This document shows positions 44,046 through 54,012 of a stretch of DNA of 64,000 nucleotides, piece by piece. Under the pieces are notes generated by a model. The model did no database searches and was not told the origin of the DNA. It worked only from the letters and a program-made list of their open reading frames with translations. Each line of letters begins with the position of its first letter. Positions within the stretch are counted from its first letter, which is position 1. A program made the translations under genes and the position numbers. The DNA comes from Clostridium sp. 1001271st1 H5 (GTDB taxonomy: Bacteria; Bacillota; Clostridia; Lachnospirales; Lachnospiraceae): assembly GCF_005845215.1 (NCBI RefSeq), contig NZ_SPHO01000012.1, positions 124,001-188,000 of the forward strand, read 5' to 3'.

Positions 44046-44137
44046 TGTGGATAATGTGGATAAGTTGGTGTATAACTATTTTTTGCCGTAAAATGGACAA
44101 ACTGTGATGTGGATAACTTTGGGGGTAATGTGCATAA
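44046..44137 (+). promoter_or_regulatory. Cluster of four consensus DnaA boxes
   Basis: TGTGGATAA occurs at 44046-44054, 44055-44063 and 44108-44116, and TGTGCATAA at 44129-44137. All match TGTGNATAA, the reverse of the consensus DnaA box TTATNCACA, and share one orientation; the first two abut. A weaker TGTGGACAG lies at 44152-44160. The spacer of 774 bases around it holds no gene and is AT-rich at both sides. No dnaA or dnaN is near, so it is called a DnaA-binding cluster, not an origin. Confidence 0.75.
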
Positions 44138-44301
44138 ACTTCTGGGGATATTGTGGACAGGTAAAAAATCGAACACATTTTTTGTGCAATCTGCTTGGTT
44201 GACCATAAGTGCGGGGAAAACAGCCCTAAAGGGCAATGGGCGGAATAGGGATGGGAATATTCTGTAAAACAACGTGGAATTATTAAGTATATGGACAAAA
44301 T

Positions 44302-44350
44302 GTTAATTTTTCATTAACCCGTTGAATTAATCTTTCCCAAGTGCTACAAT
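44302..44350 (+). promoter_or_regulatory. secA promoter with upstream inverted repeat
   Basis: TTGAAT (44322-44327) and TACAAT (44345-44350) are 17 bases apart. The inverted repeat GTTAAT/ATTAAC (44302-44307, 44313-44318) ends four bases before the -35 element and could be an operator. A 190-base leader follows, with a TCCATAA/TTATGGA stem near 44399-44422. Confidence 0.7.
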
Positions 44351-44543
44351 AAGTAAGATTGTATCATAGGCGCAGTATTTGTAGTATTTATCCGGAAAGT
44401 CCATAACAGACAGGCATTATGGAATGGTAAGGAATAGACGGGAATCAGCAGGCAGATAATAGACGGTAAGGCATATGCTGCAGATACGGGCGCTGGTTGA
44501 AAATTAGTTTCTATTATATAGGAAGAAGTTAGGAGAGTATACC

Positions 44544-47117
44544 ATGAACTTGATTGAAAAGGTGTTCGGGACTCACAGTGAAAGAGAACTGAAGATGATA
44601 AGGCCAATCGTGGAAAAGATTGAATCGCTGCGTCCTGAGATGATGGCCATGTCAGATGAGGAACTGCGTGACCAGACCAGAATCTTTAGAGAAAGGCTTG
44701 CGGAAGGCGCCACATTGGATGATGTTCTGCCGGAGGCATTTGCCACGGTTCGTGAGGCAGCAAGAAGAACCCTGAATATGGAGCATTTCCCGGTACAGCT
44801 GATTGGCGGTATCGTACTGCATCAGGGCCGTATTGCCGAGATGCGTACTGGTGAAGGTAAGACGCTGGTATCCACCTGTCCCGCATACCTGAATGCACTG
44901 AAGGGAAAAGGAGTTCAGATTGTAACGGTCAATGACTATCTGGCAAAGCGTGATGCCGAGTGGATGGGCCAGGTGCACAGATTCCTGGGCATGACCGTGG
45001 GTGTTGTACTGAACGACATGACCAGCGAACAGCGTAAGGAGGCATATGCCTGCGATATCACTTACGTGACCAATAATGAGCTGGGTTTCGATTACCTGCG
45101 TGATAACATGTCTATCTACAAGGAGCAGCTGGTGCTGCGCGACCTGGACTACTGTATCATTGATGAGGTTGACTCTGTGCTGATTGACGAGGCCAGGACG
45201 CCTCTTATTATTTCCGGACAGAGCGGCAAGTCCACCAAGCTGTACGAGGTGTGCGACGTGCTGGCCCGCCAGCTGGAGAGAGGCACCGTGTCCAAGGAAT
45301 TCTCCAAGATTGATGCCATCATGGGCGAGGAGATTGAGGAGACCGGCGACTTTGTTGTGGATGAGAAGGATAAGGTAGTCAACCTGACCGAGCAGGGCGT
45401 TAAGAAAGTGGAGGAATACTTCCATATAGAGAACCTGGCAGACCCTGAGAACCTGGAGATTCAGCATAACATTATCCTGGCCCTGCGCGCCAACAACCTG
45501 ATGTTCAGGGATAAGGATTATGTTGTGAAGGACGATGAGGTTCTGATTGTAGACGAATTTACAGGCCGTATCATGCCCGGCCGCCGTTATTCCGACGGAC
45601 TCCATCAGGCAATCGAGGCAAAGGAGCATGTGAATGTGCGCCGTGAGTCCCGTACCCTGGCTACCGTAACCTTCCAGAACTTCTTCAACAAATACACGAA
45701 GAAGGCAGGTATGACGGGTACTGCCCAGACAGAGGAGAAGGAGTTCCGTAACATCTACGCCATGGACGTTATCGTCATCCCCACCAACAGGCCTATGATT
45801 CGTAAGGACATGGAGGATGCGGTATATAAGACAAAGAACGAAAAATACAAAGCAGTTGTGGAAGAGGTGGAGAAGGCACACGAAAAGGGACAGCCTGTCC
45901 TGGTGGGCACCATTGCCATTGAGACTTCCGAGCTTCTGAGCAAGATGCTGAATAAGAAGGGAATTCCCCACAAGGTACTGAATGCCAAGTTCCATGAGCT
46001 GGAGGCTGAAATTGTAGCAGATGCAGGTATCCATGGCTCTGTTACCATTGCAACCAACATGGCTGGCCGTGGTACGGATATTAAGCTGGACGAGGAATCC
46101 AAGGCCCTGGGAGGACTTAAAATCATCGGTACGGAGCGTCATGAGTCACGCCGTATTGACAACCAGCTGCGCGGACGTTCCGGACGTCAGGGAGACCCGG
46201 GTGAGTCACGGTTCTATCTGTCCCTGGAGGATGACCTTTTAAGGCTCTTTGGTTCAGACCGTCTTATGGCCATGTTTGAGGCCATGGGCGTGCCGGAGGG
46301 CGAGCAGATTGAGCATAAGATGCTGTCCAACGCCATTGAGAAGGCACAGATGAAGATAGAGAGCAACAACTACGGTATCCGTGAGCAGCTCCTTAAATTC
46401 GACGAGGTCAACAATGAGCAGAGAGAGGTTATCTATGCAGAGCGCCGCAAGGTTCTGGATGGGGACAATATGCGCGACCTTGTCCTTAAGATGATTACCG
46501 ACATTGTGGAGAACGCAGTGGATATCTCCGTATCCGATGACCAGACCCCGGATAAGTGGGATTTACAGGAACTGAATAACCTCCTTCTTCCGGTCATTCC
46601 GCTGAAACCGGTAAGTCTTTCCGATGAGCAGAAGAAGTCCATGAAGAAAAATGAGCTTAAGCACAACCTGAAGGAAGAGGCCATCAAGCTTTATGAGACA
46701 AAGGAAGCTGAGTTCCCGGAGCCGGAGCAGATTCGTGAGATTGAGCGGGTTGTCCTGCTGAAGGTGATTGACAACAAGTGGATGGCGCATCTGGATGACA
46801 TGGATGCACTGCGGGAGGGAATCGGCCTGCAGGCATACGGCCAGAGGGACCCGGTAGTGGAATACAAGATGCAGGGTTATGAGATGTATGAGTCCATGAT
46901 GGCTTCCATCCAGGAGGAGACAATCCGGATTCTGTTCCATATCCGTGTGGAGCAGAAGGTGGAGCGTGAACCGGCTGCCAAGGTAACAGGCACAAACAAG
47001 GATGCATCTTCCCCGAGCGCGCCTAAGAAGCGTGTGGAGCAGAAGATATACCCCAACGACCCATGCCCATGCGGTTCCGGCAAGAAGTACAAACAGTGCC
47101 ACGGAAGAATTAAATAA
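44544..47117 (+). CDS. secA: Preprotein translocase ATPase SecA
   Basis: SecA drives export through SecYEG by ATP hydrolysis. The 857-residue protein has the first nucleotide-binding fold ([24 protein letters not shown]-like [21 protein letters not shown]), the preprotein cross-linking domain, the second fold ([27 protein letters not shown]), the helical scaffold and a C-terminal zinc tail [14 protein letters not shown] that binds SecB-like partners or lipids. Length is typical of Firmicutes SecA. Its leader carries DnaA boxes further upstream. secA-prfB order is common in Firmicutes. Confidence 0.98.
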   Translation: MNLIEKVFGTHSERELKMIRPIVEKIESLRPEMMAMSDEELRDQTRIFRERLAEGATLDDVLPEAFATVREAARRTLNMEHFPVQLIGGIVLHQGRIAEMRTGEGKTLVSTCPAYLNALKGKGVQIVTVNDYLAKRDAEWMGQVHRFLGMTVGVVLNDMTSEQRKEAYACDITYVTNNELGFDYLRDNMSIYKEQLVLRDLDYCIIDEVDSVLIDEARTPLIISGQSGKSTKLYEVCDVLARQLERGTVSKEFSKIDAIMGEEIEETGDFVVDEKDKVVNLTEQGVKKVEEYFHIENLADPENLEIQHNIILALRANNLMFRDKDYVVKDDEVLIVDEFTGRIMPGRRYSDGLHQAIEAKEHVNVRRESRTLATVTFQNFFNKYTKKAGMTGTAQTEEKEFRNIYAMDVIVIPTNRPMIRKDMEDAVYKTKNEKYKAVVEEVEKAHEKGQPVLVGTIAIETSELLSKMLNKKGIPHKVLNAKFHELEAEIVADAGIHGSVTIATNMAGRGTDIKLDEESKALGGLKIIGTERHESRRIDNQLRGRSGRQGDPGESRFYLSLEDDLLRLFGSDRLMAMFEAMGVPEGEQIEHKMLSNAIEKAQMKIESNNYGIREQLLKFDEVNNEQREVIYAERRKVLDGDNMRDLVLKMITDIVENAVDISVSDDQTPDKWDLQELNNLLLPVIPLKPVSLSDEQKKSMKKNELKHNLKEEAIKLYETKEAEFPEPEQIREIERVVLLKVIDNKWMAHLDDMDALREGIGLQAYGQRDPVVEYKMQGYEMYESMMASIQEETIRILFHIRVEQKVEREPAAKVTGTNKDASSPSAPKKRVEQKIYPNDPCPCGSGKKYKQCHGRIK

Positions 47118-47132
47118 TCAACGTAATATCAG

Positions 47133-47165
47133 GGCCGGTGTGATATCATCTGAACACCGGCCTTT
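47133..47165 (+). terminator. Terminator-like hairpin after secA
   Basis: GGCCGGTGT (47133-47141) pairs with ACACCGGCC (47154-47162), followed by a short TTT. The T tract is weak, so readthrough into prfB is possible. Confidence 0.6.
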
Positions 47166-47256
47166 ATGAAAATGACTGTATGAGAATGACTGCATATAAT
47201 CATGGAAATGCCCTGAGCAGGGGCTCGCAAAATATAGATTGAAAGTGGGTGAAGCT

Positions 47257-48394
47257 GTGGTAGAGTTAGATAATTTTAAGTATACGTTATCAACGTATGA
47301 CAAACCATTAGTGGAAGTGAGGGATTCACTTTGACCTGGATAACAAGGTCAGGAGAATTGCAGAATTAGATAAATCCATGGAGGAGCCTGGCTTCTGGGA
47401 TGACCCGGAACAGTCCACCAGGATGGTCAGGGAGTCCAAGAACCTGAAGGATGAGGTGGATACCTACCGTGCGCTGGAACAGCAGTATGAGGATATCCAG
47501 GTAATGATTCAGATGGGTTATGAGGAAAATGACGCCTCCCTGATTCCTGAGATTGAGGAGATGCTGGAACAGTTCAGCGAAACACTGGAGAACATGCGGA
47601 TGAAGCTTCTGCTCTCCGGGGAATATGATTCCAACAACGCCATCCTGCGTCTGAACGCAGGGGCAGGAGGCACCGAGTCCTGCGACTGGTGCAGCATCCT
47701 TTACCGCATGTACTGCCGCTGGGCAGAGAGCAAGGGATTTAAGGCACATGTGCTGGATTTCCTGGACGGTGAGGAGGCGGGAATCAAATCCGTCACCGTG
47801 CAGATTGACGGCGAGAATGCCTATGGTTACCTGCGTTCCGAGCATGGGGTGCACCGCCTGGTGCGCATATCGCCCTTTAACTCCGCAGGCAAGCGCCAGA
47901 CATCCTTTGTGTCCTGCGATGTCATGCCGGATATAGAGGAGGATATTGACATTGACGTGAATCCCGATGACATCCGCGTGGACACCTACCGTTCCAGCGG
48001 CGCCGGCGGACAGCACATCAATAAGACGTCCTCAGCCATACGAATCACCCATTTTCCCACAGGAATCGTGGTAACCTGCCAGAATGAGCGCTCCCAGTTC
48101 CAGAACAAGGAGAAGGCCATGCAGATGCTGAAGGCAAAGCTCCTTATGGTGAAGCAGGAGGAACAGGCAGCCAAGGCGGCGGGAATCCGCGGGGATATAA
48201 AGGATATAGGATGGGGAAGCCAGATTCGTTCCTATGTGCTCCAGCCCTATACCATGGTCAAGGACCACCGTACAGGCGAGGAAAGCGGCAATGTGGACGC
48301 TGTGCTGGACGGGGCGATTGACAACTTTATCAGCGCCTATCTTCGCTGGATGAGCCTGGGATGCCCGGATAAGAATGAAAGAGAAGAAGAATAA
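47257..48394 (+). CDS. prfB: Peptide chain release factor 2, with programmed +1 frameshift
   Basis: RF2 releases finished proteins at UGA and UAA. A short first frame starts at GTG 47257 (MVELDNFKYTLSTYDKPLVE) and reaches an in-frame TGA at 47332-47334 in the context CTT TGA C, with an AGGGA purine run just before. Skipping base 47332 continues as DLDNKVRRIAELDKSMEEPGF to the stop at 48394, 378 residues in all. The second part has the stop-codon recognition motif SPF (RISPFNSAG) and the peptidyl-hydrolysis GGQ (GAGGQHINKTSS). This is the classic autoregulated prfB shift site, not a broken gene. Confidence 0.96.
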
Positions 48395-48420
48395 ATTTTA
48401 TATTGATTTATCAGACCAAT

Positions 48421-48467
48421 AAGCCGTTGCTGCTGAGCCGTAATAATAGACCCAGCAGCAACGGCTT
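48421..48467. terminator. Bidirectional terminator between prfB and lacI-type gene
   Basis: A perfect 15-bp stem AAGCCGTTGCTGCTG (48421-48435) with CAGCAGCAACGGCTT (48453-48467), followed by TTTATTG. The minus-strand regulator gene ends at its right edge. Confidence 0.9.
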
Positions 48468-49487
48468 TTATTGTAGGTTAAGCACAGAATCGCGTTCTAC
48501 CAGATAAACAGGTAAGGTAATATACTGTAAAGGAAGAGACGGGTCCTCAATACGGCTGCATAAGCGCATGATGGCAGTCTCACCCATTTGTTTCTTAGGG
48601 ACATGCATGGTTGTCAGGGTGGGCTGCACAAGGGTGGCGTTTTCCACATCATCGAAGCCTATGATGGAAATGTCCCTGCCCGGACAGATGTTCAGGGCAT
48701 CCAGGGCCTGATACATGCTGACTGCGGTTTCATCATTGCAACATATCCACGCTGTTGGCAGTTTTGGGAGGGACTGAATCAGGTGCGTAAGCGAAGCGTA
48801 ATCTTTATGAATGACAGCGGGTGCAATGGCTGACAGAATGGAATAGTTCCGGTGTTCCTGACAGACCTGGATATCCTGATGGTCAGCTATGCAGTTACAA
48901 AAACCCAGCCAACGTTCCCGCAGGTTATTGGAATAGTGGATATCTCCCACAAAGCCGATATTTCTGTGTCCCTTACGAATCAGGTATTCTGTAGAACGGT
49001 ATCCGCCCTGAAGGTTCTGTGTGCCTACGCTGTCAGTAGAAAGCGTATAGTCAGTGTAGTCAATTAAAACCAGAGGAAGGTTTGTTCCGTTTAAAAGTTT
49101 GATATATTCCGTGGATATATTCCCTACAGTTAATATCCCCTCAACACTGCCGGCGGCAATGGACTGGGGTATGATTGGCCTGCTGTTATCAAAAAAGTCA
49201 ACAATCACATTAAAGTTATTCTGGTTCGCGTAATTCGTAATACCATAGACAACCCGGGAATAGAAGGAAAGACTTTTTAAATACCGTTTGTTGAGCAGCA
49301 AGGCTATATTGCGTATGGGCAGGGATGGCGCGGAAAGCGTATAGCCTAATTCCTTGGCCTTTTGCATGATGGCCTGCCTGGTATCTTCACTGATACCGTT
49401 TTTGTTATTTAGAGCTAAGGATACTGTATTGACAGATACATGCAGGGCGTCTGCAATATCTTTCATCGCTATTTTCTTTTTTCTCAT
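48468..49487 (-). CDS. LacI-family transcriptional regulator
   Basis: A 339-residue repressor-type regulator. The N-terminal LacI helix-turn-helix reads AMKDIADALHVSVNTVSLALNN, followed by the hinge region ELGYTLSAP and a periplasmic-binding-like sensor domain (NIALLLNKRYLKSLSFYSRV, GSVEGILTVGN, WICCNDETAVSMYQAL, IIGFDDVENATLVQPTLTTMHVPK in parts). The start is the ATG at 49487; an ATG at 49466 is possible, and the upstream extension to 49574 is not supported. It is divergent from a CUT1 importer-GH130 operon, its likely target. Confidence 0.92.
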   Translation of the reverse strand: MRKKKIAMKDIADALHVSVNTVSLALNNKNGISEDTRQAIMQKAKELGYTLSAPSLPIRNIALLLNKRYLKSLSFYSRVVYGITNYANQNNFNVIVDFFDNSRPIIPQSIAAGSVEGILTVGNISTEYIKLLNGTNLPLVLIDYTDYTLSTDSVGTQNLQGGYRSTEYLIRKGHRNIGFVGDIHYSNNLRERWLGFCNCIADHQDIQVCQEHRNYSILSAIAPAVIHKDYASLTHLIQSLPKLPTAWICCNDETAVSMYQALDALNICPGRDISIIGFDDVENATLVQPTLTTMHVPKKQMGETAIMRLCSRIEDPSLPLQYITLPVYLVERDSVLNLQ

Positions 49488-49616
49488 AAATGATTCTACA
49501 CCACTTTTCCTGTAAATTACTTGATAGATATAGTATATAATATTTCCATTTAAATTGCTAGTGGTTTTTAACATTAAATAACATTATAATTAATATTAAT
49601 TAATGATAAAAATAAC

Positions 49617-49752
49617 TTGACAAACAAACTGGAATTTATTATAGTTGTCTTAAAGCACTAAATAATTCACAGTGGTAATTGGTAAAAACAGCTATATAGT
49701 AAAAGAGTTGTCCAATTTAAATTAATTATTTAGTTTATTCATGTGAATTATT
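49617..49752 (+). promoter_or_regulatory. Promoter and candidate operators of the GH130 operon
   Basis: TTGACA (49617-49622) and TATAGT (49640-49645) are 17 bases apart. Downstream, AATAATTCAC (49661-49670) and its exact inverse GTGAATTATT (49743-49752) flank the transcribed leader and are candidate LacI-type sites. The rest of this 296-base spacer is very AT-rich and holds no gene. Confidence 0.65.
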
Positions 49753-49783
49753 AAGGATTATCATATTCAAAGGAGGTAACCAA

Positions 49784-51148
49784 ATGAAAAGGAATTGGTT
49801 AAGAACAACAGCAATGGTATTAATGGTGTCCACTGCTATGGCAGGATGCAGCGGAACCTCAACGCAGGACAGCCAGGATGCGAAAGAAACTGTGAATGTG
49901 TCAGAGGAACAGAGTGAGGCCGGCAAGGGGGAAGTGGTGGAAATTGAATTCTGGTCTGCGCCACAGGTATCCCAGCAGGCATTCTGGGAAAGCATGGCAG
50001 CACAGTACCAGGAGGTAAACCCAAATATCCATGTAACAGTAAGCGCAATGCCGGAATCACCATCTTCAGAAGCGGGAATACAGTCGGCCATTGCCAGCGG
50101 TACTGCTCCGGCAGCCAGTGAAAATGTGTTCCGCGGGTTTGCCGCACAGCTGGCCGAAGCAGAGGCGGTGGTTCCCTTTGATTCATTTGAGGGATTCGAT
50201 GCGGTTGTGACCAGCCGCGATATGGCATCCATGATGGAGTCATGGAAATTTGGCGACGGACATCAATATGTGCTCCCTATGTTTTCTAATCCAAGTATGT
50301 TTTTATGGAGAATGGACCTTTTAAAAGAGCTTGGCTTTGAATCGGCACCTTTGACCTATTCTGAAGTGTATGAGGTGGGAAAGGCGCTTAAAGAGAAGTA
50401 TCCTGAGAAATTTGTCTGGGCAAGCAATGCATTTACCAACACTTCCTGGTATAAGCGCTGGTGGGATTATCTCACATTGTATATCGGTGCATCCCAGGGA
50501 AACGCATTCATAGAAAATAATACATTGGTGGCTGATGACGAGGCTGCTGTGGCAGTATATGGCTTTTTCGATGAGATGAATAAGAACGGGTATCTTCTGG
50601 CGCAGGAGGTAACGGACCCCTTTGAAACAGGAATATCACTGGCCACACAGTTTGTGCCCTTCCGCTTTAAGGCTATGCATGAGAAATATCCGGATTTAGT
50701 ATATGGGACCAATTATGCAGTGGCTAGTGCGCCTGTTCCTGATGGCGTGCCTACAGATGAAGTTAAAACAATGTCGGATAATAAAGGAGTTGTGATATAC
50801 TCGCAGGTACCGGAAGAGCAGCAGAAGGCTGCATATGAATTCATTAAATGGGTTTATACAGATGGTGCGCACGATGCAGAATGGATGGATACCACATACC
50901 TGCTTCCTGCTCAGGATAACCTGATATCAAACGATGAATTTAAGGAATTATTTGATGGGGCTCCTGAACTGGTTCCTTTTGCTGAGAATGTAAGCAATGC
51001 TGTCCCGGCTATTGACAATGCCAGCTATGTGGAAACCCATACTGCATTGGGTGAAAAAGGGCTGGTTCCTGTGCTGAATGGAGAAAAGACACCGGAGGAA
51101 GCATGGGAGGCAGTAAAAGCTGAAATAGAAGGGATATTAAAAAAGTAG
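49784..51148 (+). CDS. CUT1 ABC transporter sugar-binding lipoprotein
   Basis: A 454-residue solute-binding family 1 lipoprotein. Lipobox MAGC near residue 22, a charged linker, then EIEFWSAPQVSQQAFWESMAAQYQ and YTEVNPNIHVTV-like QEVNPNIHVTVSAMPESPS in separate parts, MDLLKELGFESAPLTYSEVYEV, and a C-terminal helix-rich end EEAWEAVKAEIEGILKK. The ATG follows AAAGGAGG. It starts the LacI-controlled operon. A mannoside is a plausible ligand given the GH130 gene downstream, but this is inference. Confidence 0.94.
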   Translation: MKRNWLRTTAMVLMVSTAMAGCSGTSTQDSQDAKETVNVSEEQSEAGKGEVVEIEFWSAPQVSQQAFWESMAAQYQEVNPNIHVTVSAMPESPSSEAGIQSAIASGTAPAASENVFRGFAAQLAEAEAVVPFDSFEGFDAVVTSRDMASMMESWKFGDGHQYVLPMFSNPSMFLWRMDLLKELGFESAPLTYSEVYEVGKALKEKYPEKFVWASNAFTNTSWYKRWWDYLTLYIGASQGNAFIENNTLVADDEAAVAVYGFFDEMNKNGYLLAQEVTDPFETGISLATQFVPFRFKAMHEKYPDLVYGTNYAVASAPVPDGVPTDEVKTMSDNKGVVIYSQVPEEQQKAAYEFIKWVYTDGAHDAEWMDTTYLLPAQDNLISNDEFKELFDGAPELVPFAENVSNAVPAIDNASYVETHTALGEKGLVPVLNGEKTPEEAWEAVKAEIEGILKK

Positions 51149-51179
51149 CTGTCTATATATTTGACTGGGAGGGTCAGAC

Positions 51180-52091
51180 ATGTCCAGAAGATTGAGAGGG
51201 AACAATGGTTATAGAATAAAGAGAGGGGAAAACCGTATTGGCTGGCTTCTGGTGTCGCCGTACATATTATTTGGGGCGGTATTCTTTCTGATACCGCTTA
51301 TATGGACCTTGTATCTTGCATTTACAGACTGGAACCTGATTTCTCCCCGTTACAGTTATGTAGGAGTTACCAACTTTGTAAAAGCGGTATCAGATGCAAA
51401 AGTTCATAAGGCTTTTTTCGCAACATATAGGTTTTTCCTGTTATTTGTGCCGGTTGTGATTATCAGTTCTATGGTAGAAGCGTTGGTTATTTATCATATT
51501 CCTAAATTCAAAACGGTTTTTATCATTGGCTTCTTCCTGCCGTATCTGGCTTCCGGTGTTGCATCCTCTGTTGTCGTGCGTGGACTCTTGAGCTATGACA
51601 GCAGTATTAATGCTTGGATTAGGCATGTATTCGGAATTAATATTAATTGGCTGAATTCTTCTGTGCTCGCACCAATGGTGATTGCTCTTATCATGGTCTG
51701 GAAGTTTTCCGGATACTATGCCCTGATTATAGAATCCGGATTGGAAAGCATTCCTGTTGATGTATACGAGGCAGCGGATTTGGATGGTGCCAGCGGCTGG
51801 CAGCGGTTTTTTAAAATCACACTTCCGCTTTTGTACCCGGCATTCTACACGGTTGCCATATTGGCAACCGGTGTGGTTTTCCACATTTTTACAGAGCCCT
51901 ATCTGCTGACAAACGGCGGTCCTGACGGCGCTACAACAACATGGGTTCTTCAGATTTATGATGAAGCGTTTAATAAGTTGAATACAGGATACGGGTCAGC
52001 TGTGGCAATCATGGCGGCCATGGTCACATTCCTGTCAATTGGACTGATTCGCAAGATTCTGGAAAAGTGGGGGAAGAGCAATGCGTGGTAA
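51180..52091 (+). CDS. CUT1 ABC transporter permease (MalF-like)
   Basis: A 303-residue permease with six hydrophobic segments and the EAA loop VYEAADLDGASGWQRFFKIT. The N-terminal basic stretch RGNNGYRIKRGENRIGWLL precedes the first segment. It overlaps the next permease by 11 bases, implying coupled translation. No ATPase gene is present; a shared MsmX-type ATPase is expected elsewhere. Confidence 0.94.
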   Translation: MSRRLRGNNGYRIKRGENRIGWLLVSPYILFGAVFFLIPLIWTLYLAFTDWNLISPRYSYVGVTNFVKAVSDAKVHKAFFATYRFFLLFVPVVIISSMVEALVIYHIPKFKTVFIIGFFLPYLASGVASSVVVRGLLSYDSSINAWIRHVFGININWLNSSVLAPMVIALIMVWKFSGYYALIIESGLESIPVDVYEAADLDGASGWQRFFKITLPLLYPAFYTVAILATGVVFHIFTEPYLLTNGGPDGATTTWVLQIYDEAFNKLNTGYGSAVAIMAAMVTFLSIGLIRKILEKWGKSNAW

Positions 52092-52911
52092 AAAGACAAT
52101 AAAAACAGCTGTTGTGTATCTGATTGGAGCTATACTTCTGTGTATCGCACTCTATCCGTATCTGTATATGGTTTTTAATTCGCTGGCCCCCTGGGATGAG
52201 GTTGATAAAGGTTTCATTCCATCGCATTTTTCACTGCGATCCTACCGCTGGCTGATTTTCGGAGAGCAGGGAGTCGCCACAAAGCCCTGGATTAAAGCGT
52301 TCTTCAACAGTTTGTTTGTGACTACGGCATCCACCCTGCTTATGATGCTGTTCGGGGTGATGATTGCATATGCACTGGCTAAAATTAACTTTAAGGGACG
52401 CAAAAAGGTAGATGGGTTCATTATGTTTCAGATGTTTTTCCCGACCATGATATTGCTGATTCCGCAATTTTTAGTGGTAAAGAACCTGCATTTTTATAAT
52501 ACGTATGCGGCAATGATTATTCCAAAAGCATTGAGTCTGTGGGCAGTGTTTTTGTATACTAATTTTTTCAAGGCCCTGCCGGATGAAATTATTGAGGCAG
52601 CCAGGATTGACGGGGCAGGTACTTATACGATTATCAGAAGAATTGTGCTGCCCATGAGCAGCTCCATTACAACCATTATTTTTCTGTTTTTATTTATGGA
52701 ACGGTGGGTTGAACTGCTTTGGGATATGATAGCAGTAAAAAATATTCAGATGCAGACCATCAATGTTCTGTTGGCTCAGATGTTCGGTCCATACGCATCC
52801 TATCCCGGTCCCATGTATGCTGGAACTGTAATTCTAACCATGCCTATCCTTATATTATTTATCATATTCCGCAAGAATTTTACTAAAGGAATACAGTTTG
52901 TATTAAAATAA
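52081..52911 (+). CDS. CUT1 ABC transporter permease (MalG-like)
   Basis: The 276-residue partner permease with six hydrophobic segments and EAA loop IEAARIDGAGTYTIIRRIVL. The N-terminal LIGAILLCIALYPYLYMVFNS is the usual MalG-type first segment and the C-terminus ends FTKGIQFVLK. It overlaps the upstream permease by 11 bases and is followed 13 bases later by the GH130 gene. Confidence 0.94.
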   Translation: MRGKKTIKTAVVYLIGAILLCIALYPYLYMVFNSLAPWDEVDKGFIPSHFSLRSYRWLIFGEQGVATKPWIKAFFNSLFVTTASTLLMMLFGVMIAYALAKINFKGRKKVDGFIMFQMFFPTMILLIPQFLVVKNLHFYNTYAAMIIPKALSLWAVFLYTNFFKALPDEIIEAARIDGAGTYTIIRRIVLPMSSSITTIIFLFLFMERWVELLWDMIAVKNIQMQTINVLLAQMFGPYASYPGPMYAGTVILTMPILILFIIFRKNFTKGIQFVLK

Positions 52912-52924
52912 AGGAGTTTATGTC

Positions 52925-53998
52925 ATGATGACACCATTTATCAGAGAAGAAAGCAATCCTCTTATTACACCGGAAATGGTAAAGCCGTCCAGAGGGGATT
53001 TTGAAGTAGTATGCGCATTTAATGCAGGGGTGGCAGAATACGAGGGTGAAATATTGCTTCTTCTGCGTGTGGCGGAAAAACCGTCTGTTATGAGGGAAGG
53101 TTATATCACGGTACCGGCACTGAAGCAGATGGAAAACAGCAGATGGGAAGTTGGTACTGAAGAACTCAATTTGAAAAATCCCCAGTATGATTTTTCAGAC
53201 CCCAGAAAGGTATTTGATAAAGAAAAGGGAACATATGTCTATCTTACGTCCATATCCCATTTGCGGCTGGCGAGAAGCAGGGATGGAGTCCACTTTTCTG
53301 TGGATGAAAAACCATTTATCCAGCCGGATTGCGAGTTGGAGGGGTTTGGAACAGAGGATGCACGGATTACGCGCCTTGGAGGTACCTATTATATCAACTA
53401 TACAGCGGTGTCCTGTAATGGAATTACCACGGCTCTTGCAACAACTACGGATTTTTGCACGGTTGAGAAAAAGGGGATTATCTTTGTGACGGAAAACCGG
53501 GATGTGACAATATTTCCGGACCTGATTCAGGGGAAATATTACGCATTGACGCGTCCTGTCCCGCGTCAGATTGGAATGGCGCAGATGTGGATAGCAGCTT
53601 CTTTGGACCTTTATCACTGGGGAGAGCATGAGCCCTTAAGGCTTCCACGCTATGAATGGGATGGAGCACGCAATGGGGGAGGTGCAGTTCCCATAAAAAC
53701 GGACAAGGGGTGGCTGGTTCTGTATCACGGAGCAGATAAAAAATCAAACCGGTACTGTATGAACGCTGTCCTGCTGGATTCCCAGGACCCACATAAGATT
53801 CTGGCAGTCAGCGAGAAGCCTGTTTTGGAACCTGAGGCGCCTTATGAGCTGGAAGGGTTCTATCCTAATGTGGTATTCAGCTGCGGAGCCTTACTCCGTG
53901 ATGAGGAAGTTTACATGTATTACGGTGCGGCTGACCGGGTGATTGCGTTGGCAAAGTCTCCGTTAGCTAAGATATGGGATTATATGGGAGTCAGATAA
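52925..53998 (+). CDS. GH130 glycoside phosphorylase/hydrolase (beta-mannoside type)
   Basis: A 357-residue cytoplasmic five-bladed propeller enzyme of family 130, which acts on beta-mannosides by phosphorolysis or hydrolysis. The general-acid Asp145 lies in EGFGTEDARITR; other blade motifs are AFNAGVAEYEGEILLLLRV, NRDVTIFPDLIQGKYYAL, GGGAVPIKTDKGWLVLYHG and LEGFYPNVVFSCGAL in parts. A phosphohexomutase follows immediately, which suits a phosphorylase releasing mannose 1-phosphate. The subfamily cannot be fixed by eye. Adjacent ATGs at 52925 and 52928 are both possible. Confidence 0.9.
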   Translation: MMTPFIREESNPLITPEMVKPSRGDFEVVCAFNAGVAEYEGEILLLLRVAEKPSVMREGYITVPALKQMENSRWEVGTEELNLKNPQYDFSDPRKVFDKEKGTYVYLTSISHLRLARSRDGVHFSVDEKPFIQPDCELEGFGTEDARITRLGGTYYINYTAVSCNGITTALATTTDFCTVEKKGIIFVTENRDVTIFPDLIQGKYYALTRPVPRQIGMAQMWIAASLDLYHWGEHEPLRLPRYEWDGARNGGGAVPIKTDKGWLVLYHGADKKSNRYCMNAVLLDSQDPHKILAVSEKPVLEPEAPYELEGFYPNVVFSCGALLRDEEVYMYYGAADRVIALAKSPLAKIWDYMGVR

Positions 53999-54012
53999 AG
54001 GGGCGGAGAGCA

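Noticed and set aside
44040..44350. Chromosomal replication origin
   Set aside because: The DnaA boxes are real, but dnaA, dnaN, recF, rpmH and gyr genes are absent and the flanking genes are hpf and secA. I report a DnaA-binding cluster only.
44652..46142. Long minus-strand reading frame of 496 codons inside secA
   Set aside because: It lies entirely antisense to a certain secA gene, lacks recognisable motifs and has a His/Leu/Gln-rich composition typical of an antisense shadow.
47257..48394. Frameshifted prfB pseudogene
   Set aside because: The break is exactly at CTT TGA C after an AGGGA run, and both flanks match RF2. This is the programmed shift.
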